Part shown: in pieces, positions 33,445 to 41,752 of the stretch
How positions within the stretch are numbered: the stretch's first letter is position 1
Layout: the number at the start of each line of letters is the position of its first letter
Source: CAWJTN01 sp963845895
GTDB lineage: Bacteria > Patescibacteriota > Microgenomatia > UBA1406 > GWC2-37-13
Assembly: GCA_963845895.1 (NCBI GenBank)
Contig: CAWJTN010000001.1
Location: forward strand, 434,001-498,000
Length of the DNA: 64,000 nucleotides
Reading direction: 5' to 3'
The notes under the pieces: generated by a model
What the model was told of the DNA's origin: nothing
The model's database searches: none
What the model saw: the letters and a program-made list of their open reading frames with translations, nothing else
Program-made: the position numbers and the translations under genes

Positions 33445-34956
33445 TTATCTTCTTTTAAAAAGCCTCACTCCGCCGTAGAAGGCAAAAAGAGCAGGTAAAA
33501 GCAGAGTATTTAAGTACCTAAATATATCCTTTTGATTCTCTGGCAGATCCGGAAGAGGATAAAAAGATATAGACCTGGACCTTATTCCAGACAACGCTCC
33601 ACCAGATGCAAGATTATTAAGAAGATTTAAAACGAACTCCAAATTATCCGTGCTTTGTCCAAGAAATCTTTCAAGAACAAACCTAGAAGAAGCTATGACA
33701 ACTATCTCACTTCCATTATTTTTATTAATAACTTGAGCAGAAATAATAAACTCTTTAAAATCGTTTTGTCTAGGCTGCAAAATATTTTGCGGGTTTAGAT
33801 CAAAATTACTATTTTCAGCCCAGGACTTATTGCTTGTTTTTACAAGGTACTGTGCATCAATATCTGATTTTTTTACTATGTTTATTGATGAAGTCCAGGG
33901 ATAAACCAATTGACTTAAATTTGAAAAATAAGAAAATTTAGAATTAAAGTTGTTTGATTTAAGCCAAAATGGATAAGGTATAAGTAAAGACATTTGACCG
34001 CCACCAAAATTTACCAAAGATGCGGATGTAGAGAGAATTAAATTATTCTCTACTTTTATTCCGTAATCAGCAAGAAGACTAAAAAGATTGCTTTTGGAAG
34101 AAGATGTCGTTAAGTTATCCGAAACCCAAACCCCATCAACAAAAAATATTGCTTTTCCAGCATTATCTAAATAATTTTTCAAAAGCTTTAGTTCGTTTGC
34201 ATTATATTCTTTACTATCCGTATCAAAAACTAATACGGTTTTGATTGAAGAATCTATTGATTTTACTCCCGTATTTCCTGACAGATCGAGAAAGTTAATG
34301 TCAAATTGTTTACCCAAAATACTTTTTAGAGTTGCTAGTTGATCCTGTTGAGGATCCTGAGAATTCTCCTGCCCGACTATGCCAATTTTTACAAGTGCTT
34401 TATTAACAAGTTTATAAATTGAAGAGGTTAGATTATATTCTAAACTTTCTATATCGGTAACTTGTGGAATTACATCTTTTTTACTTCCATAACTAATTTC
34501 TATTCCAAAATAACTCGTTGTGACAGCATACTTATCTTGCTCCAGTTGAGAAAAACTAAGTTCAGGAATTCCTGCATCTTTTGCTTCATTTAAGGCGTTT
34601 TGATCTTTTTTTGGATCTAATATTTTTATAAGTATTTTTCCTTTGCTTTGATTTTTATATTCATTTAGTAAATCTGTGACATCGGTTTTTAATGGTATCA
34701 GTCTCGTAGGTAGATCAGAAGAAACAAAGAATTTTATATTTACAATATCGTCCAGATTGCCGATGATTTTTTTTGTAGAGTTAGAAAGCGTGTAAGCTTT
34801 TCCGTTGGATAGATCCAAACGAAACGAGAGTGTTGAAACTAAAATATTTGCCAGAATAAAAATTACAATAGTTATTAAAAAAATTATCTGACGATCATAC
34901 TTTCCTAGATTAAAAAACTTCATTAAATTTATTTTTCTTATATCGTTAAACTTCAT
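33445..34956 (-). CDS. GldG-like auxiliary protein of an ABC-2 transporter (503 aa)
   Basis: N-terminal helix (about residues 24-45), a large extracytoplasmic ABC_transp_aux domain (LSNGKAYTLSNSTKKIIGNLDD, then VFDTDSKEYNANELKLLKNYLDNAG), and a C-terminal helix ending in a Lys/Arg tail. This is the build of GldG, part of the GldAFG complex known from gliding Bacteroidetes; in other phyla its role is unknown. Its ATG overlaps the permease stop (ATGA). Confidence 0.85.
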   Translation of the reverse strand: MKFNDIRKINLMKFFNLGKYDRQIIFLITIVIFILANILVSTLSFRLDLSNGKAYTLSNSTKKIIGNLDDIVNIKFFVSSDLPTRLIPLKTDVTDLLNEYKNQSKGKILIKILDPKKDQNALNEAKDAGIPELSFSQLEQDKYAVTTSYFGIEISYGSKKDVIPQVTDIESLEYNLTSSIYKLVNKALVKIGIVGQENSQDPQQDQLATLKSILGKQFDINFLDLSGNTGVKSIDSSIKTVLVFDTDSKEYNANELKLLKNYLDNAGKAIFFVDGVWVSDNLTTSSSKSNLFSLLADYGIKVENNLILSTSASLVNFGGGQMSLLIPYPFWLKSNNFNSKFSYFSNLSQLVYPWTSSINIVKKSDIDAQYLVKTSNKSWAENSNFDLNPQNILQPRQNDFKEFIISAQVINKNNGSEIVVIASSRFVLERFLGQSTDNLEFVLNLLNNLASGGALSGIRSRSISFYPLPDLPENQKDIFRYLNTLLLPALFAFYGGVRLFKRR

Positions 34957-35654
34957 GATCTTTTTTCCAGATTAATAATGGTTAAAAATAAAAACATTAT
35001 TGAAAAACTCACAAAGTAAAATAGAGATCTTAGATCCACGACACCTTTAATAAAATTCTGCAAATGTTCGTATGGACTAAAATAAACTAAAAAATCTTGT
35101 ATAAATCCGGGTAAGACACTGGCCGTAAAATCTGTCGATAATACCAAAAGAAGAAATAATACTAAAACCGATCCTAAGAAAGCCATCACCTGGTTTTTAC
35201 TAAGGGAAGAAAAAAACATCGAAAGACTTATGTAAAGGCTGGCTAAAAAAAGACTACCCAAATAACCAACTAGAATCTCTGGTAGATAGATTTTAGTCAG
35301 GAAAGATAATGAAATAGGTAGTCCCACCGTTAAAAGCAATCCCATTGCTACCAATGTCAAAAGAGCAAAAAATTTGGCAACAACTATTTGAGTTTCTGAA
35401 ACTGGTAAAGTTAATAAAACCTCAATTGTATTTGTTCTTTTTTCCTCTGATAGAATTCTCATGGATAAAGCTGGAACAAAAACTAAAAAAAGCCAGGGCA
35501 AAATAGAAAAGAAGGACCTCATTGAAGCTGACCCAACGACAAAAATATCTTTAATAAAAAGAAAGTTGGCAAAACTGGCAAAAAGAACGATAACAATATA
35601 ACCAATCGGGTTATTGAAATAATAATTTAATTCTTTTTTATAAAGTGTGTACAT
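34953..35654 (-). CDS. GldF-like ABC-2 permease (233 aa)
   Basis: Six hydrophobic helices; the start MYTLYKKELNYYFNNPIGYIVIVLF and LSEEKRTNTIEVLLTLPVSETQIVVAKF are typical of GldF/NosY-type ABC-2 permeases. It sits 2 nt after the ATPase gene and overlaps the GldG-like gene. Confidence 0.9.
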   Translation of the reverse strand: MYTLYKKELNYYFNNPIGYIVIVLFASFANFLFIKDIFVVGSASMRSFFSILPWLFLVFVPALSMRILSEEKRTNTIEVLLTLPVSETQIVVAKFFALLTLVAMGLLLTVGLPISLSFLTKIYLPEILVGYLGSLFLASLYISLSMFFSSLSKNQVMAFLGSVLVLFLLLVLSTDFTASVLPGFIQDFLVYFSPYEHLQNFIKGVVDLRSLFYFVSFSIMFLFLTIINLEKRS

Positions 35655-35656
35655 GA

Positions 35657-36334
35657 TTATTGAACTAATTTCTTGAAGAGTTTTTCTACTCCTCCTTTCT
35701 TCTTCGGCTTCACTCCATCATAAACAATCTTACCCTTATCAATAATAATTAAACGGTTTGCAACATCTTCCACCTCCGATAAGATATGCGTTGAAAAAAT
35801 TATCAATTTGTTTATTGCTAATTTTTTAATTAGGTTTCTTATTTTTTCCTGTTCCAATGGATCGAGCCCAGAGGTTGGTTCATCGAGGATTAAAACTTCA
35901 GGATCCCCTAAAATTGCTGCAGTTAACCCAACTCTCTGTTTAAATCCTCTGGACAACTCTTCAATTTTTGAATTTAGTACTTCCTCTAAACCAACGCTTT
36001 TAGTTGTTTCTAAATAACTTTTAACTCCTTTTGTTGAAGCAATAAATTTTAGATACTCCGATACTTTCATCTCTTGATATAAAGGGTTATTTTCAGGAAG
36101 ATAGCCAATTTTTTTTAAGACATCTATTCTATCATTGATTGGATTTAGATTGTCGATTGAAATTTTTCCCTGTGTCGGGTTAAGATAACCCATTATAAGT
36201 CTCATCGTCGTAGTTTTTCCGGCTCCGTTTGGTCCCAAAAAACCAATAATCTCTCCCTCACTTGCTTTGAATGAAATCTTATCAACAGCCGTCTTGTCAG
36301 CAAAGTTTTTTTTAACAGAAGTCAGCGAAATCAT
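35657..36334 (-). CDS. GldA-like ABC transporter ATPase (225 aa)
   Basis: Walker A GPNGAGKTTT, signature LSRGFKQRVG (Arg for the usual Gly), Walker B LILDEPTSGLDP and switch His FSTHIL are present. Shorter than GldA (about 300) because the C-terminal extension is missing. First gene of the ATPase-permease-GldG operon; TATAAA lies 8 nt before the ATG. Confidence 0.92.
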   Translation of the reverse strand: MISLTSVKKNFADKTAVDKISFKASEGEIIGFLGPNGAGKTTTMRLIMGYLNPTQGKISIDNLNPINDRIDVLKKIGYLPENNPLYQEMKVSEYLKFIASTKGVKSYLETTKSVGLEEVLNSKIEELSRGFKQRVGLTAAILGDPEVLILDEPTSGLDPLEQEKIRNLIKKLAINKLIIFSTHILSEVEDVANRLIIIDKGKIVYDGVKPKKKGGVEKLFKKLVQ

Positions 36335-36479
36335 AAGCTACATTTATAGCAAAAAGCTAGTTTAAGTGCAAGAGAAAGCGAAGATACCTTTTTTGAGCTT
36401 TTTAAGGAGCCGATGATTTTAGGAGGGGTGTTCCTATTAAAGCGAAAAAAACGGTATCGAGCTTTTAAACTAACTTCAT

Positions 36480-37130
36480 TTATTGCTTATGATCTTCACA
36501 ACCTTCACATTGGCAATCACATTTTACCAATACTATCTCGTAATTTTTCGCTACTTGATTCCAGTCTAAATTTTCAAAAAAAGCATCGATGTAGTTTCCT
36601 CTATTAACGCCGTAATCGATAAAATAAGCATGTTCGTAAGTATCTAAAGCCATGATAGGGGTTGAATGCCAAACAGGAAAAGTATTTTGAGCATCACCTA
36701 GATAATTAAAGAGTCTCATTTCTCTCCAATTCCAGGCAGTCCAAACCCAACCTCTGGCAGCAATTCCTGTTGCCTTTATGTCTTTTTTGTAGGCATCAAA
36801 CGAACCGAAATCTTTATTTATCTGTTTCATTAATTCACCAGTTGGCTCTCCACCTTTTCCTCCAAGATGAGAAAAATAAAGTTCGTGGTTGGTGACGCCA
36901 CCCCAAGCAAATGATAGCTCAATTTTTAATTCACGTATTAGAGAATATGTCTGATTAGCTGTTGCGTACTCGTCGTCCCCCAAGTTGGCTAATTTTTCCA
37001 TTATTTCGTTATATTTTTTGACATATCCCTGATAAAGTTTTAGATGTTCTTCGACTGTTTTTTTTGATATACCTTTCATAGAAAATAATTTTTCACTAAA
37101 AGACTTTGATTCTAATGTCGTAAATTTCAT
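36480..37130 (-). CDS. Fe/Mn superoxide dismutase family protein with Cys-rich tail (216 aa)
   Basis: Metal ligands can be placed as His in VEEHLKLYQGYV, His in NHELYFSHLGG, and Asp/His in ALDTYEHAYFIDYG. The usual HH pair that follows the first ligand in SodA/SodB is replaced by LY, as in divergent relatives. The last 14 residues (KCDCQCEGCEDHKQ) add four Cys and a His not found in ordinary SODs; they may bind a metal. It probably converts superoxide to peroxide; metal unknown. Confidence 0.85.
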   Translation of the reverse strand: MKFTTLESKSFSEKLFSMKGISKKTVEEHLKLYQGYVKKYNEIMEKLANLGDDEYATANQTYSLIRELKIELSFAWGGVTNHELYFSHLGGKGGEPTGELMKQINKDFGSFDAYKKDIKATGIAARGWVWTAWNWREMRLFNYLGDAQNTFPVWHSTPIMALDTYEHAYFIDYGVNRGNYIDAFFENLDWNQVAKNYEIVLVKCDCQCEGCEDHKQ

Positions 37131-37204
37131 AATAACTAATAAACTTCTAATAATTTAATTATGCCACTTTTTTAAAAACTAATCAAGAGTAATTGTGATA
37201 ATTA

Positions 37205-37990
37205 TCACAGTAGTAGATCTGGCCTTTTTTTGAGAGTTTCTTCGAATGCCTTTTTTATCCTCCATTCCTCGATTTCTTTATGATTTCCAGATAACAAAAT
37301 TTTAGGTGCTTTTTTGCCCTCAAATTCTTCGGGCCGTGTATATTGAGGATATTCAAGCAATCTAACTTTTTCTATTCCTTTAGATTTTATATTTTTTAGA
37401 ATCTTATTTTCTCCTAATGTTTTAATTAATTGATTAATTGAAACATCCATAAATGTTTCAAGCTCGGTGGCATTTTCTTTTTTTAAAACTCCGGGAAGTA
37501 AGCGGACGACTGAATCTGTAATTGTTGCAGCAACTATTTCGCCACCGGTTAAAACAAAATCACCCAGAGAAATTTCTTCATCAACAAAATCCATAATTCT
37601 CTCATCTACTCCCTCATAATGACCCGATATTATAATTAGATTCTCTAACTTTGCGTATTCTCGAGCTTTCTGCTGAGTAAATAATTTACCTTTTGGAGAG
37701 GTTAATATAATTTTATTTTTGGACTTTGAACTTTGAACTTGATTAGAAATTTGAAATTTGTAATTTGTAATTTTTGATAACGCCTTGTATACAACATCAA
37801 CACGCATTATCATCCCTACTCCTCCTCCATAAGGTCTATCGTCAACCGATCCGTAATCATCAACAGCGAACTCTCTAAGATTTATGATTTCTATATCAAC
37901 TAAACCCTTATCTTGTGCACGCTTCACAATGCTTTCATCAAAAAAACCTGAAATCATTTTAGGAAATAACGTCAATATCGAAATCTTCAT
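37205..37990 (-). CDS. trmD: tRNA (guanine37-N1)-methyltransferase TrmD (261 aa)
   Basis: SPOUT methyltransferase that makes m1G37 in tRNAs. Motifs: ILTLFPKM at the N-terminus, [13 protein letters not shown], the SAM knot [10 protein letters not shown] and [10 protein letters not shown], and [11 protein letters not shown]. Residues about 72-91 ([18 protein letters not shown]) are an insertion encoded by an AAATTTCAAATT-like repeat. TATAAT lies 6 nt before the ATG in a 15-bp gap shared with yidD. Confidence 0.96.
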   Translation of the reverse strand: MKISILTLFPKMISGFFDESIVKRAQDKGLVDIEIINLREFAVDDYGSVDDRPYGGGVGMIMRVDVVYKALSKITNYKFQISNQVQSSKSKNKIILTSPKGKLFTQQKAREYAKLENLIIISGHYEGVDERIMDFVDEEISLGDFVLTGGEIVAATITDSVVRLLPGVLKKENATELETFMDVSINQLIKTLGENKILKNIKSKGIEKVRLLEYPQYTRPEEFEGKKAPKILLSGNHKEIEEWRIKKAFEETLKKRPDLLL

Positions 37991-38005
37991 GTTAATATTA
38001 TACTC
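37991..38005. promoter_or_regulatory. 15-bp bidirectional promoter between trmD and yidD
   Basis: The whole gap is GTTAATATTATACTC. Leftward it reads TATAAT then 6 nt to the trmD ATG; rightward TAATAT then 7 nt to the yidD ATG. The two -10 boxes overlap, so both genes should make leaderless mRNAs and compete for polymerase. Confidence 0.75.
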
Positions 38006-38242
38006 ATGAAGAAGCTTATTCTTAGCTCAATTCGTTTTTATCAAAAAACATCTTTTTTCCACAAACAAATATTTAGAACCTTTTTTATGACGGATAAAGT
38101 TTGTAGATTCGTCCCAACCTGTTCGGAGTATACATTTGAAGCTGTTGAAAAATACGGAAGCCTAAAAGGATTATGGTTAGGATTAAAGAGAATTGTCAGA
38201 TGTCACCCATGGAACAAGGGAGGTTATGACCCGGTAACATAA
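38006..38242 (+). CDS. yidD: YidD membrane protein insertion factor (78 aa)
   Basis: Small amphipathic protein that assists YidC. The family pattern IRFYQK ... [37 protein letters not shown]...GGYDPV is complete, including the three conserved Cys. Length is normal. No rpmH, rnpA or yidC neighbour is present, unlike the usual context. Confidence 0.95.
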   Translation: MKKLILSSIRFYQKTSFFHKQIFRTFFMTDKVCRFVPTCSEYTFEAVEKYGSLKGLWLGLKRIVRCHPWNKGGYDPVT

Positions 38243-38267
38243 AGAACTTGTTAGTTTATTTTTAAAA

Positions 38268-39398
38268 CTAAATAAATACATCGTCTAAATTTGTTTTAAT
38301 CATGTATAATAACAAGTTCAAGCCTTCATCATGTGCGTCTGCAAGCATATGTAACAAAACGTTTAGTTGATGTCTAATACAATAAAACGTGCAATCTTCA
38401 CTCGGATTGATTAATTGTGTTCTTTTATATCGCTCATCCGATCTCCAATACTCATCAAATTTAACCTCTGCTTCACCTATCTTTTCATCTTCATGTCCCC
38501 TCTTGTAAGGGCAGGGATATATGCCTTTAGGAGTTACTACTGTTCTTAATTCTAAAGTTGGGCATGTTGTATAAGTTTTTGGTTGATCAGGAGAGAGACT
38601 TGTTAATAAATGTTCAACAGATTTGGGCGCTATTACTTTAAATCTATCAGTCCCTAATTCTAACAATTTTAAAAGTTGCTCTTCTAAACTTTTTCTTGCT
38701 TTATCTGATAAAGAAATTAGGTGGTGATTTTGATCAACGATCGGTTTTAATTCGAAATAATCTGAACCAATTTCTTTAGCTAATTTTGCTGCTGTAAAAA
38801 CTTCTTCACAATTTGAAACAGTTTCGCCATTAAACAATTTTCTTTCCATTAGTAAGAAACTAAATCCTAAAATTCCTTTTTTTAATTTAGCTAGAGCTTC
38901 CATGTTTCTTATCACTTTATCGAAAGAATTTGGAATGTGCGATGGTCGAAAGATAGAAAAAATTTCTTGCGAAGATGCATCGACAGATACTCTAGTCCAA
39001 GCTACATTTTCTGCAATTTCAAGAAGATATCGATCTATAAGCGAGCCATTCGTGGTTAATCCAACAGACATTCCAAGATCATGAGCCTTAATAATCGGGG
39101 CAGGCATTCCTTTATGAGCCAATGGTTCTCCTCCACCAATAAATATCACTCCTTTTACTCCGGCCCTATAGAATTCTTTCATTAATTCAATTGTTCTACC
39201 TGATTTAAATTGACCTTTATTTAACAAACCAGCGCTGATACATTCAGGGCATTCAAAATTACAAGCAGTAGTAGGATCAAATTCTACAATTAAAGGACCA
39301 GAAGTTCTTCGATGTTCTACATATTGTTGTAGTCTAGGTCTAAGTTCTGGTTGTAGTAATTTATCGATAAAATTTAATGCATGTTCCTGTTTGTTCAT
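38268..39398 (-). CDS. Radical SAM protein with C-terminal Cys cluster (376 aa)
   Basis: The radical SAM 4Fe-4S motif is CNFECPEC (CxxxCxxC, residues about 43-50). GGGEPL, a SAM-binding loop, follows, and a SPASM-like region lies near the end (TCPTLELRTVVTPKGIYPCPYKRG and DCTFYC), which could hold a second cluster. Third gene of an operon with a cupin and a GHMP sugar kinase, 9 nt behind the kinase. Substrate unknown; the context favours a sugar, cyclitol or peptide modification. Confidence 0.85.
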   Translation of the reverse strand: MNKQEHALNFIDKLLQPELRPRLQQYVEHRRTSGPLIVEFDPTTACNFECPECISAGLLNKGQFKSGRTIELMKEFYRAGVKGVIFIGGGEPLAHKGMPAPIIKAHDLGMSVGLTTNGSLIDRYLLEIAENVAWTRVSVDASSQEIFSIFRPSHIPNSFDKVIRNMEALAKLKKGILGFSFLLMERKLFNGETVSNCEEVFTAAKLAKEIGSDYFELKPIVDQNHHLISLSDKARKSLEEQLLKLLELGTDRFKVIAPKSVEHLLTSLSPDQPKTYTTCPTLELRTVVTPKGIYPCPYKRGHEDEKIGEAEVKFDEYWRSDERYKRTQLINPSEDCTFYCIRHQLNVLLHMLADAHDEGLNLLLYMIKTNLDDVFI

Positions 39399-39407
39399 AA
39401 TTTTAAT

Positions 39408-40406
39408 TTATCCTCTAATTAACCCTCTTGTAGATGGTTGAGTAACAATTATTTTAACTGGCTTTTCTTGCAAGGTAGAAACTAAATCTTTAGTCATATC
39501 TGTGGGAACTAAAGCAAACATACATCCACCCATACCGGTTCCTGTAAGCTTTGCTCCTATAGCACCCTTTTTCATACTTAAGTTCACACAATCGTCGATA
39601 AGATCTGTAGATACCTGTAGAAAATCCCTTATGTAAGCATGACATGCAAAAATAAGAATCCCTAATTTTCTAACATCAGTGGGTCGTATCAATAGAGTTT
39701 CTCTTATCTGCTGAATGGCCATCTCTGTCTCACTTACATATCTAAGAATATTTTTTTCCTTTAACTCATACCGCTGTCGTTTTTCTCTTATAACATCCCC
39801 CGTTTTTCTAGGAGTTAAAGTATCAACAATCACAATATTCAAATCCTCAGGTAATTGATATGTTTCTATTGACTTTGGGGGAATTGTTGAACTATCTGAA
39901 TAAATTAATCCTCCTAAAGTTGAAGAATACATATCCATTTGCCCAGCCCCGGTCTTTAATTCTTCACTCTCTACTTTATATGCCAAATTTGCTATTTCTT
40001 TATCTTCAAGATTAAGATTATAATAGTCTGATAAAGCTGCCAAACTAGCTATACAAACAGCTGCACTACTACTTAAACCTGCTCTAGTAGGAAGATTAGA
40101 TTTTATGCTAAGAACCATTGATTTGGGCGACAATCCTAAATCTGTAAGCACTTTTAATGATGCTTGTGAGTAATCAAAAATACTTCCCTTATATATAGAA
40201 AGTTCGTCTAAGGGGACTTCTGTAGATGCATTGTATGGCGAGCCTGTTTTAAAGGTAACGGTTCCGTCATTAACGTTTTTAGATTTTGCTGCTGCTTTAA
40301 TTCTTAAATTAATAGCTAAAAGAATTGAGGGTCCACTTATCCAGTCAATATCTTCACCTGCTAAACAAACTCTCCCAGGCGCAGAAGCTTCAGCATAGTT
40401 CCTCAT
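39408..40406 (-). CDS. GHMP-family sugar kinase (332 aa)
   Basis: N-terminal APGRVCLAGEDIDW corresponds to the galactokinase/GHMP motif 1; the ATP loop LPTRAGLSSSAAVC is motif 2 and KLTGTGMGGCMFAL motif 3. This places it with galactokinase, heptose kinase and glucuronokinase-like enzymes. It phosphorylates a sugar or related alcohol; the exact substrate is unknown. It starts 1 nt after the cupin gene. Confidence 0.88.
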   Translation of the reverse strand: MRNYAEASAPGRVCLAGEDIDWISGPSILLAINLRIKAAAKSKNVNDGTVTFKTGSPYNASTEVPLDELSIYKGSIFDYSQASLKVLTDLGLSPKSMVLSIKSNLPTRAGLSSSAAVCIASLAALSDYYNLNLEDKEIANLAYKVESEELKTGAGQMDMYSSTLGGLIYSDSSTIPPKSIETYQLPEDLNIVIVDTLTPRKTGDVIREKRQRYELKEKNILRYVSETEMAIQQIRETLLIRPTDVRKLGILIFACHAYIRDFLQVSTDLIDDCVNLSMKKGAIGAKLTGTGMGGCMFALVPTDMTKDLVSTLQEKPVKIIVTQPSTRGLIRG

Positions 40407-40407
40407 A

Positions 40408-40791
40408 TTATCTTTGCTTATCGATGTATTTATCTGCCTTAATCAACCCACTATGATTTGATCCGGTGAGAACTAATCTAAATACTACGAATTTTGCTGA
40501 TGCTTGAGATAAATTTGCAAATGTGTGGGGTGTATTTTCAACTCTAACTAAATCTCCCTTTGTAATTGTTGTATGTTGTTTTTTGTTATCATCGTCTTTC
40601 CAGTATGCCTCCAATTCACCATCTAAGATTAAAACTGTCTCCTCTATCTGCTTATGATGATGCCAAATTTGCTTTGTCCCGGGAGGAACTTCATTATAGT
40701 GAATTTCATATTCTGGGAAAATATAATAGTCAACCTTTGTCCCTTCTGGTTTTATCGCATGTTTTGCGCTTTCTCCTCGAAAAATTTCCAT
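40408..40791 (-). CDS. Cupin-domain protein (127 aa)
   Basis: Motif 1 is WHHHKQIEETVLILDGELEAYW, with HxH and Glu metal ligands, and motif 2 GDLVRVENTPHTFANLS. Could be a sugar isomerase or epimerase for the pathway formed with the downstream kinase and radical SAM enzyme, or a metabolite sensor. A TATACT about 35 nt upstream overlaps an AAGTAT-ATC-ATACTT inverted repeat (40826-40840), a possible operator. Confidence 0.82.
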   Translation of the reverse strand: MEIFRGESAKHAIKPEGTKVDYYIFPEYEIHYNEVPPGTKQIWHHHKQIEETVLILDGELEAYWKDDDNKKQHTTITKGDLVRVENTPHTFANLSQASAKFVVFRLVLTGSNHSGLIKADKYIDKQR

Positions 40792-40825
40792 ATCTAGTTA
40801 TTAAATATCTTTTCGTAATAAGATA

Positions 40826-40840
40826 AAGTATATCATACTT
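40826..40840 (-). promoter_or_regulatory. Possible operator/promoter of the cupin-kinase-radical SAM operon
   Basis: A perfect inverted repeat AAGTAT-ATC-ATACTT contains the minus-strand TATACT. It implies a leader of about 28 nt, unlike the leaderless neighbours. The rest of 40792-41014 shows no gene. Confidence 0.45.
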
Positions 40841-41014
40841 AATAAATAAAACAAATTAGTATTCTAATAATAAGTCTAATAATTGTGATCAAATGGGTTT
40901 ATAGCAGATATCAATAAATATTCTACTAGAAGATAAAGGACCTCCTTTGTTGAAGGAAAAAATCTCAAGACAAAGTAATAGTTGATTATAAACAGGGTAA
41001 AATTCAAATATCGA

Positions 41015-41311
41015 TCAAAAAACCGAATTAAAAACTTTATTGTTTTTAAACTTAATTCCTTCTTTCATCAAAATTTCTTTTTGTTTTTTCATTCCGCCAA
41101 ATGCATAGTTTTTAGATAAACTCCCGTCTGCAAACACAACTCGATGGCATGGAATATTTTTGGGGTCTTTGTTTTGATGAAGAATGCGGCCAACCAAACG
41201 AGGTGATTTAATTTTTAGAATTTTTGCAATCTGGCCATAAGTCATAACTTTTCCTTTAGGAATTTTTGCAACGAGAGCGTAGACTTTATTTTTTATTTCT
41301 ATTATTTTCAT
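41015..41311 (-). CDS. MGMT-family alkyltransferase-like protein (98 aa)
   Basis: Only the C-terminal DNA-binding/active-site domain of O6-alkylguanine-DNA alkyltransferase is present: VPKGKVMTYGQIA-type start (IPKGKVMTYGQIAK), the Arg finger VGRILHQN and the active site IPCHRVV. The acceptor Cys is present, unlike in Trp-type ATL proteins, so it may be an active methyltransferase. Overlaps the HIT gene by ATGA. Confidence 0.9.
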   Translation of the reverse strand: MKIIEIKNKVYALVAKIPKGKVMTYGQIAKILKIKSPRLVGRILHQNKDPKNIPCHRVVFADGSLSKNYAFGGMKKQKEILMKEGIKFKNNKVFNSVF

Positions 41312-41715
41312 ATTGCATTTCTAATTTTATCAGCAATTTTATCTAGACTTTCTTTTGGGCGATTATAAACAATCGTTTGAATAATCCCTCCTCCATCTCC
41401 AGGAAATCTCGGGATTAAATGAAAATGCAGATGTGGAACTCCGCCATGCTCAAATTGATTAATACCAATTGTCATGGTTTTGCAATTCAATGCTTTTTGA
41501 AGTTTTCTATCGACAATCTTAACTGACCTCATTAGATCTTTTAATTCGTTATCTTCATAGTCTGAAATGCTTAATCCATGTTTTTTTAAAATTACCATTG
41601 AGTGACCTGGAGCTGAAGGATTTAAGTCTAAAAAGGCTAAAGTTTTATCATCCTCATAGACTTTATAACTTGGAGATTTTCCAGCAACAATTTGACAAAA
41701 AATACAACTTTCCAT
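41308..41715 (-). CDS. HIT-family nucleotide hydrolase/transferase (135 aa)
   Basis: N-terminal CIFCQIVAGKSPS (zinc-binding start of Hint-like proteins) and the catalytic HLHFHLIPR triad. Probably hydrolyses AMP-linked or dinucleoside phosphates. Start at 41715; TATAAT lies 8 nt upstream in the 37-bp gap shared with gap. Confidence 0.93.
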   Translation of the reverse strand: MESCIFCQIVAGKSPSYKVYEDDKTLAFLDLNPSAPGHSMVILKKHGLSISDYEDNELKDLMRSVKIVDRKLQKALNCKTMTIGINQFEHGGVPHLHFHLIPRFPGDGGGIIQTIVYNRPKESLDKIADKIRNAI

Positions 41716-41752
41716 GTTGATTAATTATAAAAAAACACTTAATATATTTTAT

